From positions 1 to 64,000 of the forward strand of contig CAZZIU010000016.1 in assembly GCA_964654545.1 (NCBI GenBank): DNA of 64,000 bases, read 5' to 3'. Positions 52,359 to 63,200 of this stretch are shown in pieces. Every line of letters starts with the position of its first letter. Position 1 is the first letter of the stretch. Under the pieces are notes generated by a model that saw only the letters and a list, made by a program, of their open reading frames with translations, was not told the DNA's origin and did not search any database. The position numbers and the translations under genes were made by a program. The DNA comes from JABMOV01 sp964654545 (lineage in GTDB: Bacteria; Fidelibacterota; Marinisomatia; Marinisomatales; JABMOV01).

Positions 52359-54047
52359 ATGGATATTCGTGGTCGGAATATACTATTACTTGGCGGATGG
52401 GGATTGGTAGGTACAGCCATTCTTCACAAACTGGGACCTTATAAACCGAATAAAATAGTCATTCTTTCTCTGCAAGAAAAAGAGGCTCGCGAGGCATGTG
52501 ACGCCATGCTGAAAGTATATCCTGAAATCACATTTACACCGGAATGGGGAAATATATTTGTTCGTGAATCTATGAAAGAATTTTCAAGGAATGATTTGCT
52601 CAACAATCCAATGCACCGCCGTCAATTTATGGCAGATACCATGGAAGCCTTTACGGAAGAAATGCTGGAAGAATCCTTTTTAAATAAAGTAATTGAAAAG
52701 CACAAACCACATATTATCATTGATTCCATAAATACATCCACAGCGTTAGCCTATCAAGATGTGTATAATGGTTATTACCAGATGAAACAGACGCTGCAGG
52801 CTGATAGTTGTGATTTGTGCCGGTCAGACATTGAAAAAATGATGACCACCTTGTATATACCGCAAATAATTAGACATATTCAAATTTTGCATGCCAGTAT
52901 GGTAGAAAATGAAACAGGTATTTACCTAAAGATTGGAACGACAGGCACAGGCGGGATGGGATTAAATATTCCTTATACACACAGTGAAGAAAGACCTTCA
53001 CGTGTTCTGTTGAGTAAAACTTCCCTGGCTGGAGCACATACGATGCTTCTGTTCCTAATGGGAAGAACACCGGGAGGGCCAATCTGTAAAGAGATTAAAC
53101 CGGCAGCCGCCATCGCCTGGAAGGGCATCGGATACGGAGAGGTGAAGAAGCATGGTCAACCCATACATATTTACGACTGCTCGGCGGAAAATGGGGAGGT
53201 ATTATCCGACACTTTTGAATTCAAGGGGAACGGCAACTGGGTTGACATGAACGAAACCCTTAAATCAGTCTATATTGATACAGGGGAAAATGGAATTTTT
53301 TCTTACGGTGAGTTTGAAACCATTTCCACCGCCGGTCAAATGGAGTTTGTTACACCGGAGGAAATTGCTGAAAATGTGATTCTGGAGATAATGGGTGATA
53401 GTACCGGACATGATATTATTAATGCCCTGGATAATTCAATCATGGGTCCAACATATCGGGCTGGATACATGCGGCATCAGGCGATGGAGCGTATGGAAGC
53501 CTTAATAGAAAAACACAAATCAGCCAGTGTTGCATTTGAAATTCTAGGGCCACCAAGGTTGTCCAAGCTCCTTTATGAAGCCCATATCCTTAGCGGTGTA
53601 TACGGCGACTTGAAAAAGATTGTCGAAGATGATTCAGCTGAAATTGCAACTCGCGTAAATCAATACATTGAAAACGATCAATATACCCGCTCCCACGCCA
53701 TATCTATTGGAATTCCTATCCTGTTGAAAAATGGCAAGAACCTCTTACGGGGACCGCAGGTAAAAATCCCTGCACAGATTGGGCGACAAACGATTGAAGT
53801 AAACGATCATAATATTAATGAGTGGGCAGATGCGGGATGGATTGATCTACGCCCGGAAAATATGGCGCTCTGGAAAGACCGAATCCAGGAAATTATTGGG
53901 TACGTAAATACCCTGCCACAGGATGATTCCAGTTCTCGGTATCACCACGGATTACAATACTGGGATATATCAAAACCACTTAAAATTGGAAAAGTGGCTG
54001 CCTGGATTTTCATGCATGAAGATGAAGGTATTCGATTTAAGGGATAA
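52359..54047 (+). CDS. Unrecognised Rossmann-fold protein, possibly oxidoreductase/epimerase-like
   Basis: The 562-residue protein starts with a nucleotide-binding loop GGWGLVGTAIL and a following acidic-strand region typical of an NAD(P)-binding Rossmann fold (extended SDR type). The rest has no motif I recognise. A CDLCRSD segment lies in the middle (about residue 152). A run at residues about 187-195 (KIGTTGTGGMG) may be a second glycine-rich loop. It is 1 nt after ptb and is the last gene of the operon, so it probably acts on a related acyl or carbonyl metabolite. It has no signal peptide. I cannot name its function. Confidence 0.7.
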   Translation: MDIRGRNILLLGGWGLVGTAILHKLGPYKPNKIVILSLQEKEAREACDAMLKVYPEITFTPEWGNIFVRESMKEFSRNDLLNNPMHRRQFMADTMEAFTEEMLEESFLNKVIEKHKPHIIIDSINTSTALAYQDVYNGYYQMKQTLQADSCDLCRSDIEKMMTTLYIPQIIRHIQILHASMVENETGIYLKIGTTGTGGMGLNIPYTHSEERPSRVLLSKTSLAGAHTMLLFLMGRTPGGPICKEIKPAAAIAWKGIGYGEVKKHGQPIHIYDCSAENGEVLSDTFEFKGNGNWVDMNETLKSVYIDTGENGIFSYGEFETISTAGQMEFVTPEEIAENVILEIMGDSTGHDIINALDNSIMGPTYRAGYMRHQAMERMEALIEKHKSASVAFEILGPPRLSKLLYEAHILSGVYGDLKKIVEDDSAEIATRVNQYIENDQYTRSHAISIGIPILLKNGKNLLRGPQVKIPAQIGRQTIEVNDHNINEWADAGWIDLRPENMALWKDRIQEIIGYVNTLPQDDSSSRYHHGLQYWDISKPLKIGKVAAWIFMHEDEGIRFKG

Positions 54048-54060
54048 ATGTTTCTGGCGA

Positions 54061-56346
54061 TCATTTTGATGTCAGTGTCCAGACACCGTCCCAATCTTTG
54101 CCCGGTGGATTTTCTTTAAAATATCGACACCGTTCAATATACACTCGACTTGGATTTGTTTTCCGACCTGGGAACATATCTTCTAATTGGTCCGCTTCAG
54201 TGAACAATGCTACGGCTTTATCCCAATGCTGATCCTTGTAGTTTTTCAGAGCCGTGTCATACTTTTCTATTAACGTTATATCCCGCTGTGGGAGTTTGTC
54301 CTTCTCCGCCATCAATTCATACACACGAACCGGTTCTGTTTTCCCCATCACCCTGACAAAATCCAATTCACGCCATTCAAATAAATCTTTAACCACCTTG
54401 TATGTAGACTCCGCCACCTGAATGTAAATACCGTACTGTTTAGCAGATGCCTCCAAACGCGCAGCCAGATTTACCGTATCGCCCATCATGGTATAATTCA
54501 TACGCATTCCGGAGCCCATATTTCCAGTGACCATAGGTCCGGAGTTTATCCCAATTCTATTTTGCATATGATGCACGATCTCCGGCCAACGGTCGCCTTC
54601 AGATTGCCATTTCTGCCGTAATTCACCGAGTCTTTTCTGCATTTTCAGCGCTGTGATACAGGCTCTATATTCATGTTTCTCCACTGGAACTGGTGCGCCA
54701 TAAAACGCAACAATAGCGTCACCGATATATTTGTCCAACGTACCGCGATTTTCCAACAGTATTGTTGTCATCTCGCTAAGATATTCATTCAACAGTTCCA
54801 CCAGTTCATGAGGGGATAGTTTTTCTGAAAACCCGGAAAAGCTCTGTATGTCCGTGAAATAGGCTGTATGATAACCTTCTTCTCCACCCAGTTGTGGCTC
54901 GCTTCTGGACTTAAACATTCGATCAATTAATTCCGGTGATATGTAAGTACTGAATGTTTGTTTTAAAAACCGCTTGTCTTTATCGACAATTAAAAAGTTG
55001 TATAAAAATACCGCTAAATAAATAGCCCCAATTGATAGTGTGGGTCTAACAATGTCCCAAACATATAGTTTATTTAGAAATTGGCTGTATGCGAAAACTA
55101 TCCACAAGCCCGCTGCTACCACAGGAATGGGTAATGAATAGAGCGGTTTGGGCGGTAGGCTGATGAGAATTCCCGTTACAATTGTCAATAAAATGAGTAC
55201 CCACATTTGGGTTTCGGAGGAAATGGGCGTTACAAATTCATTGTTCAGGATACTATAGAGCGTATTGGCATGAACTTCGACACCTGAGAAGGTTTCCTGC
55301 ACAGCCGTATTGCGCAAATCCATAAGTCCCGGTAATGACGAACCGACTATTGCAATTTTTCCTTCCCAGTAGGATGGGTCCAGCAATTCCGGATCATAAC
55401 AATACATATATGGGATATAGTAAAACGTTTTAAATGGACCGTAAAAATTGATCCATAGCCTTCCTTCTTTATCAATAGGAATGGTGCGTACAATAGTGCC
55501 GGTAGTATCGGTCAGCGTCAACATCTGTGATTCAAAATCATACTCTAATCCATCGCCAGGAACACCCAATAAATCCATCGCAGCCGCCATAGATAGGGAG
55601 GGATACACTTCCCCCGGTCCATTGAAATAGATCGCTGTTGGGGCACGCCGGATAATGCCATCCGGATCCTGAGGAAAGTTGGCGCTTCCGGTTCTTTTTG
55701 CATACGTAAGCAAATCTGCGTATGTATTTCCCATTCTCGGGGCAGTTGGTAGCAATTCAGCCTGGTCTTCAGGGATGGCTATTAGGTGGTCATCCGGATT
55801 ATATCCTTCTATAACATCGTCCATGGCATATAAAAAATTTGTGGAATCTGTGGTTTCAAAAACCAGCGCATGATAAACCTTCCCTGATGCAAAGGTAGCA
55901 TCAACAAATCGTGTGGGATCATACTGGGATATGAAATTCTGCAGCGCTTGAGACTGAGAATGGGTAGAATCCAATTCCAGAGAAGTTAAAACATCATAGG
56001 ATAAATCGTATTCGGGATCAAAAATGATGTCAAATATAATTGCCTTTGGGTTTCCGGCAGAAATAACATCAATCAACTGCCCGTGGTAGGCCTGGGGCCA
56101 GTCCTTGTAGTTGCCCATTTCCTGAACTGAATTCTGATCAATATCCACGATGACTATATCCTCTATGGACATCTCCGGTACACCAGCCACGCGTGAACGT
56201 ACACGGGCATCATAGGATGTAAGTTCGTATTTGTTTAATAGATCGGTTAAAAAGAAGTGCTTCGTATTGGTACCAAGCTCTATCAAAACACCGATCGCTA
56301 ATCCAAGAAGAGCGCCGGTGGACATTCGCTTGAGTATGGGGGACAT
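54061..56346 (-). CDS. CHASE2-domain class III adenylate/guanylate cyclase
   Basis: The 761-residue protein has an N-terminal transmembrane helix, an extracytoplasmic CHASE2 sensor (about 30-390), three helices (about 393-460) and a class III cyclase domain (about 490-680). Metal-binding aspartates lie in AYFTDIQSFSGF and in KYIGDAIVAFYG. The Lys of DKYIGD and the Thr of MNYTMMGDTVN are the substrate-selecting positions and match bacterial adenylate cyclases rather than Glu/Cys guanylate cyclases. A C-terminal TPR-like tail follows (FTEADQLEDMFPG). It likely makes cAMP in response to an envelope signal. It is downstream of a FecR-domain gene, a common pairing, and convergent with the Rossmann-protein gene. 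Confidence 0.9.
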   Translation of the reverse strand: MSPILKRMSTGALLGLAIGVLIELGTNTKHFFLTDLLNKYELTSYDARVRSRVAGVPEMSIEDIVIVDIDQNSVQEMGNYKDWPQAYHGQLIDVISAGNPKAIIFDIIFDPEYDLSYDVLTSLELDSTHSQSQALQNFISQYDPTRFVDATFASGKVYHALVFETTDSTNFLYAMDDVIEGYNPDDHLIAIPEDQAELLPTAPRMGNTYADLLTYAKRTGSANFPQDPDGIIRRAPTAIYFNGPGEVYPSLSMAAAMDLLGVPGDGLEYDFESQMLTLTDTTGTIVRTIPIDKEGRLWINFYGPFKTFYYIPYMYCYDPELLDPSYWEGKIAIVGSSLPGLMDLRNTAVQETFSGVEVHANTLYSILNNEFVTPISSETQMWVLILLTIVTGILISLPPKPLYSLPIPVVAAGLWIVFAYSQFLNKLYVWDIVRPTLSIGAIYLAVFLYNFLIVDKDKRFLKQTFSTYISPELIDRMFKSRSEPQLGGEEGYHTAYFTDIQSFSGFSEKLSPHELVELLNEYLSEMTTILLENRGTLDKYIGDAIVAFYGAPVPVEKHEYRACITALKMQKRLGELRQKWQSEGDRWPEIVHHMQNRIGINSGPMVTGNMGSGMRMNYTMMGDTVNLAARLEASAKQYGIYIQVAESTYKVVKDLFEWRELDFVRVMGKTEPVRVYELMAEKDKLPQRDITLIEKYDTALKNYKDQHWDKAVALFTEADQLEDMFPGRKTNPSRVYIERCRYFKENPPGKDWDGVWTLTSK

Positions 56347-56390
56347 CAGGAAAAAAGAGGGATTGGTTTTAGCATATAGAAGATTACAAG

Positions 56391-57134
56391 TTAGTTTTGG
56401 GCATCCAATTCCTTATTCCATTGCACAAATTCATCCTGTGCGTCGTTTTCCTGATCAAATTTGAACATGTGGTATTTACCATCCTTGCGCAAGTTGATCT
56501 GCATCCCTTCAACAAGGGTAATCCATTCCTCCAGCGTTACTTCATAAGGACCGGCGACTTGTGTTGGTGCGTTCACCTCAGTGGGTGGCGCCAGTTTAAA
56601 TTTTGGTTTTCCCTGATTTTGTGGAGTTGATTTTTCCTTTTCCACATTTTGTGGTTGATTCACATCCACTTTCCCCTCGTAAACCAACACAGAGCTCTCT
56701 TCTTCCCCAGCTTTGGTTCGATAGGTGGTGCCACGGATAGCAGCGACGGCGGTTGGTGTTCGTACCGACACATTTTTCTTTTCACCAAAAGCAGCTTTTG
56801 CAGAAATCCAGGCATTGCCTTTGGTAAGGTTAGCCTCGAAATTCTTCTCCATGGGTTTTACATTCGCTGCATTAAGCTCCAATTCGGAATTTTCACCAAT
56901 GCGGACTTTTCCACCGCCAACTAATTTTATTTCACAGCGGGATTTATCGCCCGTACGGACTACATCACCAACATGTACAGATGTATTTGGTTTTGCCTTA
57001 TCCCACGTATCCGCTCCACCGGTTTTTAATTCAACCTTTCCCAGGGGAAGGGAAATGGTGCCGAACTGTGTTTCGGAAAATCCGAATGAAAGCACCATTA
57101 TAGTACAAACAATGATCAGATATGAATTCTTCAC
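56391..57134 (-). CDS. Secreted FecR-domain protein
   Basis: I choose the GTG at 57134, with GAGGG about 7 nt upstream, giving the signal peptide VKNSYLIIVCTIMVLSFGFS. The 247-residue protein has a FecR domain (about 55-160, SVHVGDVVRTGDKSRCEIKL, then VAAIRGTTYRTKAG). A Lys/Pro/Gln-rich linker and a short C-terminal part follow. FecR proteins next to CHASE2 cyclases are widespread and probably detect envelope signals that the CHASE2 domain responds to. The two genes are 44 nt apart on the same strand. Confidence 0.88.
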   Translation of the reverse strand: MKNSYLIIVCTIMVLSFGFSETQFGTISLPLGKVELKTGGADTWDKAKPNTSVHVGDVVRTGDKSRCEIKLVGGGKVRIGENSELELNAANVKPMEKNFEANLTKGNAWISAKAAFGEKKNVSVRTPTAVAAIRGTTYRTKAGEEESSVLVYEGKVDVNQPQNVEKEKSTPQNQGKPKFKLAPPTEVNAPTQVAGPYEVTLEEWITLVEGMQINLRKDGKYHMFKFDQENDAQDEFVQWNKELDAQN

Positions 57135-57201
57135 AATACTACCCTCATATTCATCCAAATATACATTCTAAATAAGAAAGCAATCATATGGAATGAAAAG
57201 A

Positions 57202-57230
57202 CCCCCATGAAAAAGATTGTTTCATGGGGG
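57202..57230 (-). terminator. Intrinsic terminator after the giant beta-helix protein
   Basis: CCCCCATGAAA (57202-57212) and TTTCATGGGGG (57220-57230) are exact reverse complements with a 7-nt loop. Read on the minus strand, TCTTTTC follows the stem. It should end transcription from the giant gene and separate it from the FecR-cyclase pair. Confidence 0.85.
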
Positions 57231-57238
57231 ACCGTCAT

Positions 57239-60200
57239 TTATTTTACAAATATCATCTTCCGTGTTTGGTTTAACAGGATTTTCCCACTTGGGGATTTGA
57301 TCACTGTGGAATATAAGTAAAGACCACTGGCCACTTTATTCCCAAGATCATTGTTACCGGACCAGATATAGCTGTAATAACCCGGTTGCAAATATTCCTC
57401 ATGTGCCAGAGTGGCTATGGTCTCTCCAAGTAAATTGTAAACCACCAGATTTACCACGGCCTCATCTTCAACAGAGATTAGGATAGTCGTTTTGGGATTA
57501 AATGGATTTGGGAAATTCTGACTCAACTCAAACGCTTCCGGATACAGCGCAATCCCTGCATTGTGCTCCTGGGCAAATTCACGTGTACCGACCACCAGGC
57601 GGAATTCGCGCTGATGTACGCCGGCCGGATAGGTATAGGTATCACGACTCTTCAGGTTCTGAGCAGTTCCAATGGATTTATCTATCAGGAAAATATCGAA
57701 ATCCTCTGGTATGTCTGAAAGACCTTCAAACGTAGTTTCTACATTACTATTTTTATCCTGTGCAACGATACTCAAATCCCAGAAATGGCCTTCCTCGGTA
57801 ATTGATTTGATGTCAGTTGTGTATAGATCACCTGCTTTTTCCCAGGAACTGTTATCAATGCGCAATGAAACACCGCCGGGCGCTAATGGTGGTTCGAAGG
57901 CATCATTCTTATCGTAGGTATCAACTGCATCGCTTAAAACACCAACACGGTTGTGTCGGTCATTTCCAAATCCGTTTTGTACATCGATATCAACCAACCA
58001 CTCGTTTTCTGCTGTTATATCGGCTTCGTTTTGCATCCATCGTGCCTGACCACCATTTTGTTTTCGTGGATTAATATATAGCTGACCACCATTTGCAGAT
58101 TTATAGATGTATCCCTGCCAGGGTTTTAAGGCAGTTGCATTAACCCAGTCACCGTCCCATGTGTGGAAGTTTGGATTATCCACCATTGTTACACTATCCT
58201 GATCGTAAATGTTTGCCAGCGGTATGTCAAAGTCGAATGGATTGCCTAGCATCACCCACTCCCCAACCGGCAAAGTAATAGAGAATGGTTCATCGGTAGA
58301 AACCGAACTGGCCTGACCGGTATTAATATTTTGGCCACCATCTTTTACAATCAGAAAATATCCAACCCCAGATTCAATGTTGCTAATATTGGCAAACTCA
58401 ATCCAGGCATTGGACGCATAGGTAAAGAAACGCCATTTTGTATCGTCATACGAACCCAGATTGGCTACCGTATTGGAAACCAGTACATCTGTCGGAGTAT
58501 TATTGGCCGGGTTTGCTGGGAATGATATAAGCTGATAATCCGCGACCGTTGTCCCACTTGGTATTCCAGTTGGCCATTGTCGTGAACTTGGGATTCCAGT
58601 AGGAATCGTTACGGACACTGAATAATAACCCTCTTCAGGCACCCGTCGTATATTGCCCGCAACATCTTCACATTCCAAATAATATTCCACGCCGGTTGAC
58701 TTTACAAACGAACTGGCTATGTTGTAGTTACCTGAAGATAAATTAACTGGCGATGACCAACTGGTTTCACCTCCCTGCCGATAGAACAACTCCAGTCTAC
58801 TAACACCAGATGCTGGATCATTGCTGGTTGCAGCGATGGACAAGACCTGGTTTTCTGTCCCTTCCAATACCTGGTTGTGCACAATATTTGGCAATGTAAA
58901 ATCAACATTGAATGTAATTTCACCATCCGTTACTTCCGTTTCATTTCCAGCGCTATCCACGGCAAAAATTGTTAATGTGTGTGCGTCCTCGGACGGAGGT
59001 GTAGAAATCGTATACTGATTTGAATCTGGTTGAACAACAACCGGCGTTCCATCAAGTATTACACGATAGTGATCCAACCCTGCAACCGCATCAGACGAGG
59101 AAGTCCAGGTTACTATCGGATGGCTAGTATTAAGCCAGATGCCCGACGCTGGTGCGGTTCGATCGAAGGATTCAGGCGCCACATCATCCCACTTTGCGCT
59201 TGTTGTCATCAAATTAGCCGCATCTTCATTACCCGCATTATCCTGTAACCAGACTGATATGGTTGAATTAGCATTGGTCGGCAATGAAATGACTGTTGAT
59301 GTAATATCACTACTTTCGACATATGCCGGTGAATTGGAATCCACCTGGTAGAAGACACCTGCCACACCGGAATGTTCCGGTGGATTTGTCCATGAAAGTG
59401 TGAAACTGTTTGTTGAAGTCCACACAGTAGGATCGATGGTCAGATCAGATACTGGTGCTGGAGCAATGACATCTTCTACGATATATCTAATTGTATCAAC
59501 AGCGGTATTAGCGTTGAATATGGATGTTACCTCAATATTCAAATCCAGCTGGGCCAGCCATGTTGCAGATTCGCTCACGGTGTATTGTACGCTTGCCTGA
59601 CCGTTTGTCGTCGCATTATCTGTTGTATTGTTGATAAAGTCGGTTGAGCCTGTGGGTTGCCAATTGACTGAACTTCCATCTGATACCAGATTATCAAACT
59701 GATCAAACACTGTAATGGTAAGTGTATCAACCTGTCCTTGAATGACATAGATCGAATCAGGTCTATTCGCGGCAATTGAACTGGGAGCGCCGGGCAAGAC
59801 TGTAATAACGTCGGTGGTGTCATCCAAACTGAATTCGGATCGAGGTAGTGATCGTTCTTCATGCACGGTGGCATCACCTTTTTTAATTGCTTGTTTTACT
59901 GTCAATTCTCCGCTGTCTTTTGGATGTACAGGCTTGTCACCGGGGACACGTGAGTTTAATCTGCCCGTATATCCACCCGTGTTATCTACCCAGGTACGAA
60001 CCGTATAGGTCGAATCTGAGAGTACCCCGGTAGTTAATGTATTTGTCGCCATACCACTTGCATCTGTAAGCGTCGTATCCATCTGCAAATAGTTCTCCAT
60101 AAAGCCATTGAAACCCGTTAAAATTTCCCAATACACTGGAATTCCAGATAAAGTATTATTAAAGGTATCCGTAATGGTCACTTCCAGGGGTACCGTATTT

Positions 60201-63200
60201 AAATCTGCCACCGGATTTCTGTTATAGGAATCTGTTACTGCCAAAGTATAAGGATCGTCTGGAACGACAGTAATAGAATTCGACGTCATGGACGCTGATC
60301 CAGAAGTGGCTGACACTGTAATGGACGTTCCCAATGAGGATGTGGGATCGCTGAACAGGGTGTTGGTGGCAATACCGTTCGCTGTAATTGATGTGGCAGC
60401 CTCCAATGAAATTCCAGTGGAAGTCGGCTGATAGCTCCAGTCAACAACGGTACCATCTGCCACCAGATTTCCATACTGATCAGTGACGGTTGCCTGCAAT
60501 GGAAGTGATTCCAGTTGGGTAATAACTGTATCACCAGCCAAGTCAAACGCAATTGCGCTACTCGCCCCGGGTACTACTCTGATTACTGCCGTTGTGTCGT
60601 CCAAATCATAAATGGCTTCACGGCTGAAATCTGCCGTGCGGGAAGGGGAAACCGTTACGGGGATCTGCATTTTTGAAACAGATTTTTTATCTTTACGGTT
60701 GATACCAACTATTTCACGATTTGTCGATACAGTTTCATTGGTCCAATACTGCAAAGCATTCATCAGCGCCTGCTCTGTTACCCAGCCCCGAACCTGATAT
60801 TGATAATCAGTAACAGTTCCAGTTGTAAGTGTGATTGATGCAACACCATTTTGGTCGGTAAATGTGGACCCGTCACTAAGTAATCCATCGGGACTGCCAA
60901 GGTCAATAAGGTCCCAAAAGATTTCCACATTGGATAATGGATTATCAAAGGTATCAATCATGGTTGCACTGATCTCAAGACTGTGAATATCCGCATCCAA
61001 ATCAATGCTTTCCTGGGTGAGCGTATCCGCCATACTTAAGTTGAAAATGTCGTCTGGAACAACCGTAATAGTATCACTGAACACAGTGCCTATGCCTGAT
61101 TGTGCCTGTACTTGAATACTGTGTCCAACTGTTAAACTGGTGTTGGGATCAGTTACCAATACAACTGTCGCCTGACCACTCACCGTAGTGGTTATATCAC
61201 TCACAAAGGCGAAACCGGAGCCATCTCCTTGAATCGGTGCAATCGACCAAAGGACTTGCTCGCCATCTGAAACCAGATTATCAAATTGATCAAATACTGA
61301 AACTTCAAGTTCAAGGGTATCCAATTGGGTCATTTCTGTCGCAGATTGTGCAACAAGTGCTACGGAATCCGGTGCTCCCGGAACCACCCTAAAGACACCG
61401 GACGTTGCATTAACGCCATCCGATGAAACAGTGAATTGATTCAGTGATCCAGCAAGAGTGTTTGTTTTGAAAATATTGACCGATTCGCCATCCAGATCAC
61501 TGGTGTCTGTAATCGTTGTTTCGAATAACCCTAATACCGTATTCACATCCCAGTTCATCGCCGGATTGGTTTTAAATCTGTTGTATTGATTAAAGGTTTG
61601 TGCATACACATCCAACCCGATCAACGCACTGGAATCCGGACTTACCTCAACGGTATCACCAAAAGATGGGTAGGTTACGGTGGCCGATGACGTTGGATAA
61701 GATGATTGGTCATGATAGTAGACACCAGCGTCGGTGTATGTGAAGTCAGGATCCGTATCGGTTTCTACTTCAGCGGCGCCTACATCAATTGCAGGTGATG
61801 TTGCGAGAAGATGAAAATCCCCACCGGAGAAGTCCACAAACTGAGTTGTATCATCCACAAATGAATCTGTTGTATTTACAACCCCGACTCCCGTGACGGA
61901 TGTTGTACTTTCGAAAATGGAGTAAAAGACCGAAACATTTCCATCGGTTGTCAGCGATGACTCAGCTCTGTCATTGCCGGCAATGGTGACGTGGTGCAGT
62001 ACCGCATCTCCGACTATTGTGAGTGGAATGGCGCCTGGCGCCACATTAGAGATGGCAATATACTCATAAGTTGAATCTACTCGCTCTCCTGTTGTTCCCT
62101 GTAAGACGATACCATTAAAAAACTCACCGGGATATAATGTGGTAAATGAAATCGGTTCCATCGCATTGCCATTGCCGGATAGAATACCATTGATCGTAAG
62201 CGTTACACCATTTCCGAGATACAATATGGAACCCGGCTCGATGATTAATGAATCACCAACATCAATAACAAGGTCTGAATCAACCACCACGGTTGTGTCG
62301 TTTCCAACCACGACATTTTCACCGTTGGAATTACCGCCAACAAACGTTCGGAACAATGGCAATGCACCCATGTCCCGAATCGTGCTATCGGCATCAAAGG
62401 TATCATTCGGATCGCCCGTATCGACGCAGGGGCTTAGTAAACCCAACGCATATGTATCATTATTCGCTGAATCTCCCACAAACATCGGATCTGCATCAAT
62501 ATTACCGCTTCCAGTATACCCGCCGTGGATATCGGAATAGGTAACTGAAAAAACACCGCCCAGTGAGCTAGAATTACCCCAGACAATTGAATTTCGTATA
62601 TTAAATGATGCTGATGAATTGTTGCTGCAACCAGCATTACCATTATTGGCAATGGTATTGTTAATTGTGCTGATAACGCCAGTACTGGTATTGGATAATT
62701 TTATTCCTTCGGTTGTATTATCTACAATTCGACAATAGTCGACTGTCGGCGAAGCATCATCCAGATAAATACCCTGTCCGTTACCCGTAATGTTTAGATG
62801 TGTCAAATGAACCGAACTGGCACCACAATATACTGCCGCGTCTGCTGGTGCTCCTGTAATGGTCATATCCTGGATTTGGGTAGCAGCTGTCAGGCCATCG
62901 CCCACAAATAATACGGGGCCCTCTCCGTTACCATCCAGAACGGTTTCGTCCCCATTACCCTGAATAACAATATCTTCGCTTCGGAGTTGTGCCGTGCCAT
63001 AAAATTGACCGGGCGAAACAAATACGGTATCATTGTTCGTGGCAAAATTGATCCCGGCTTGAACCGATGCGAAGGGGTTTAATTCAGTGCCATCTCCATC
63101 TATATCGCTTCCTGTGGTTTCTACATACCAATCTGGACCGGAATTGGATGAAAGGTAAGGATATGCTCCTATATCAATTCTGGAGCCATCATTGTCCGTC

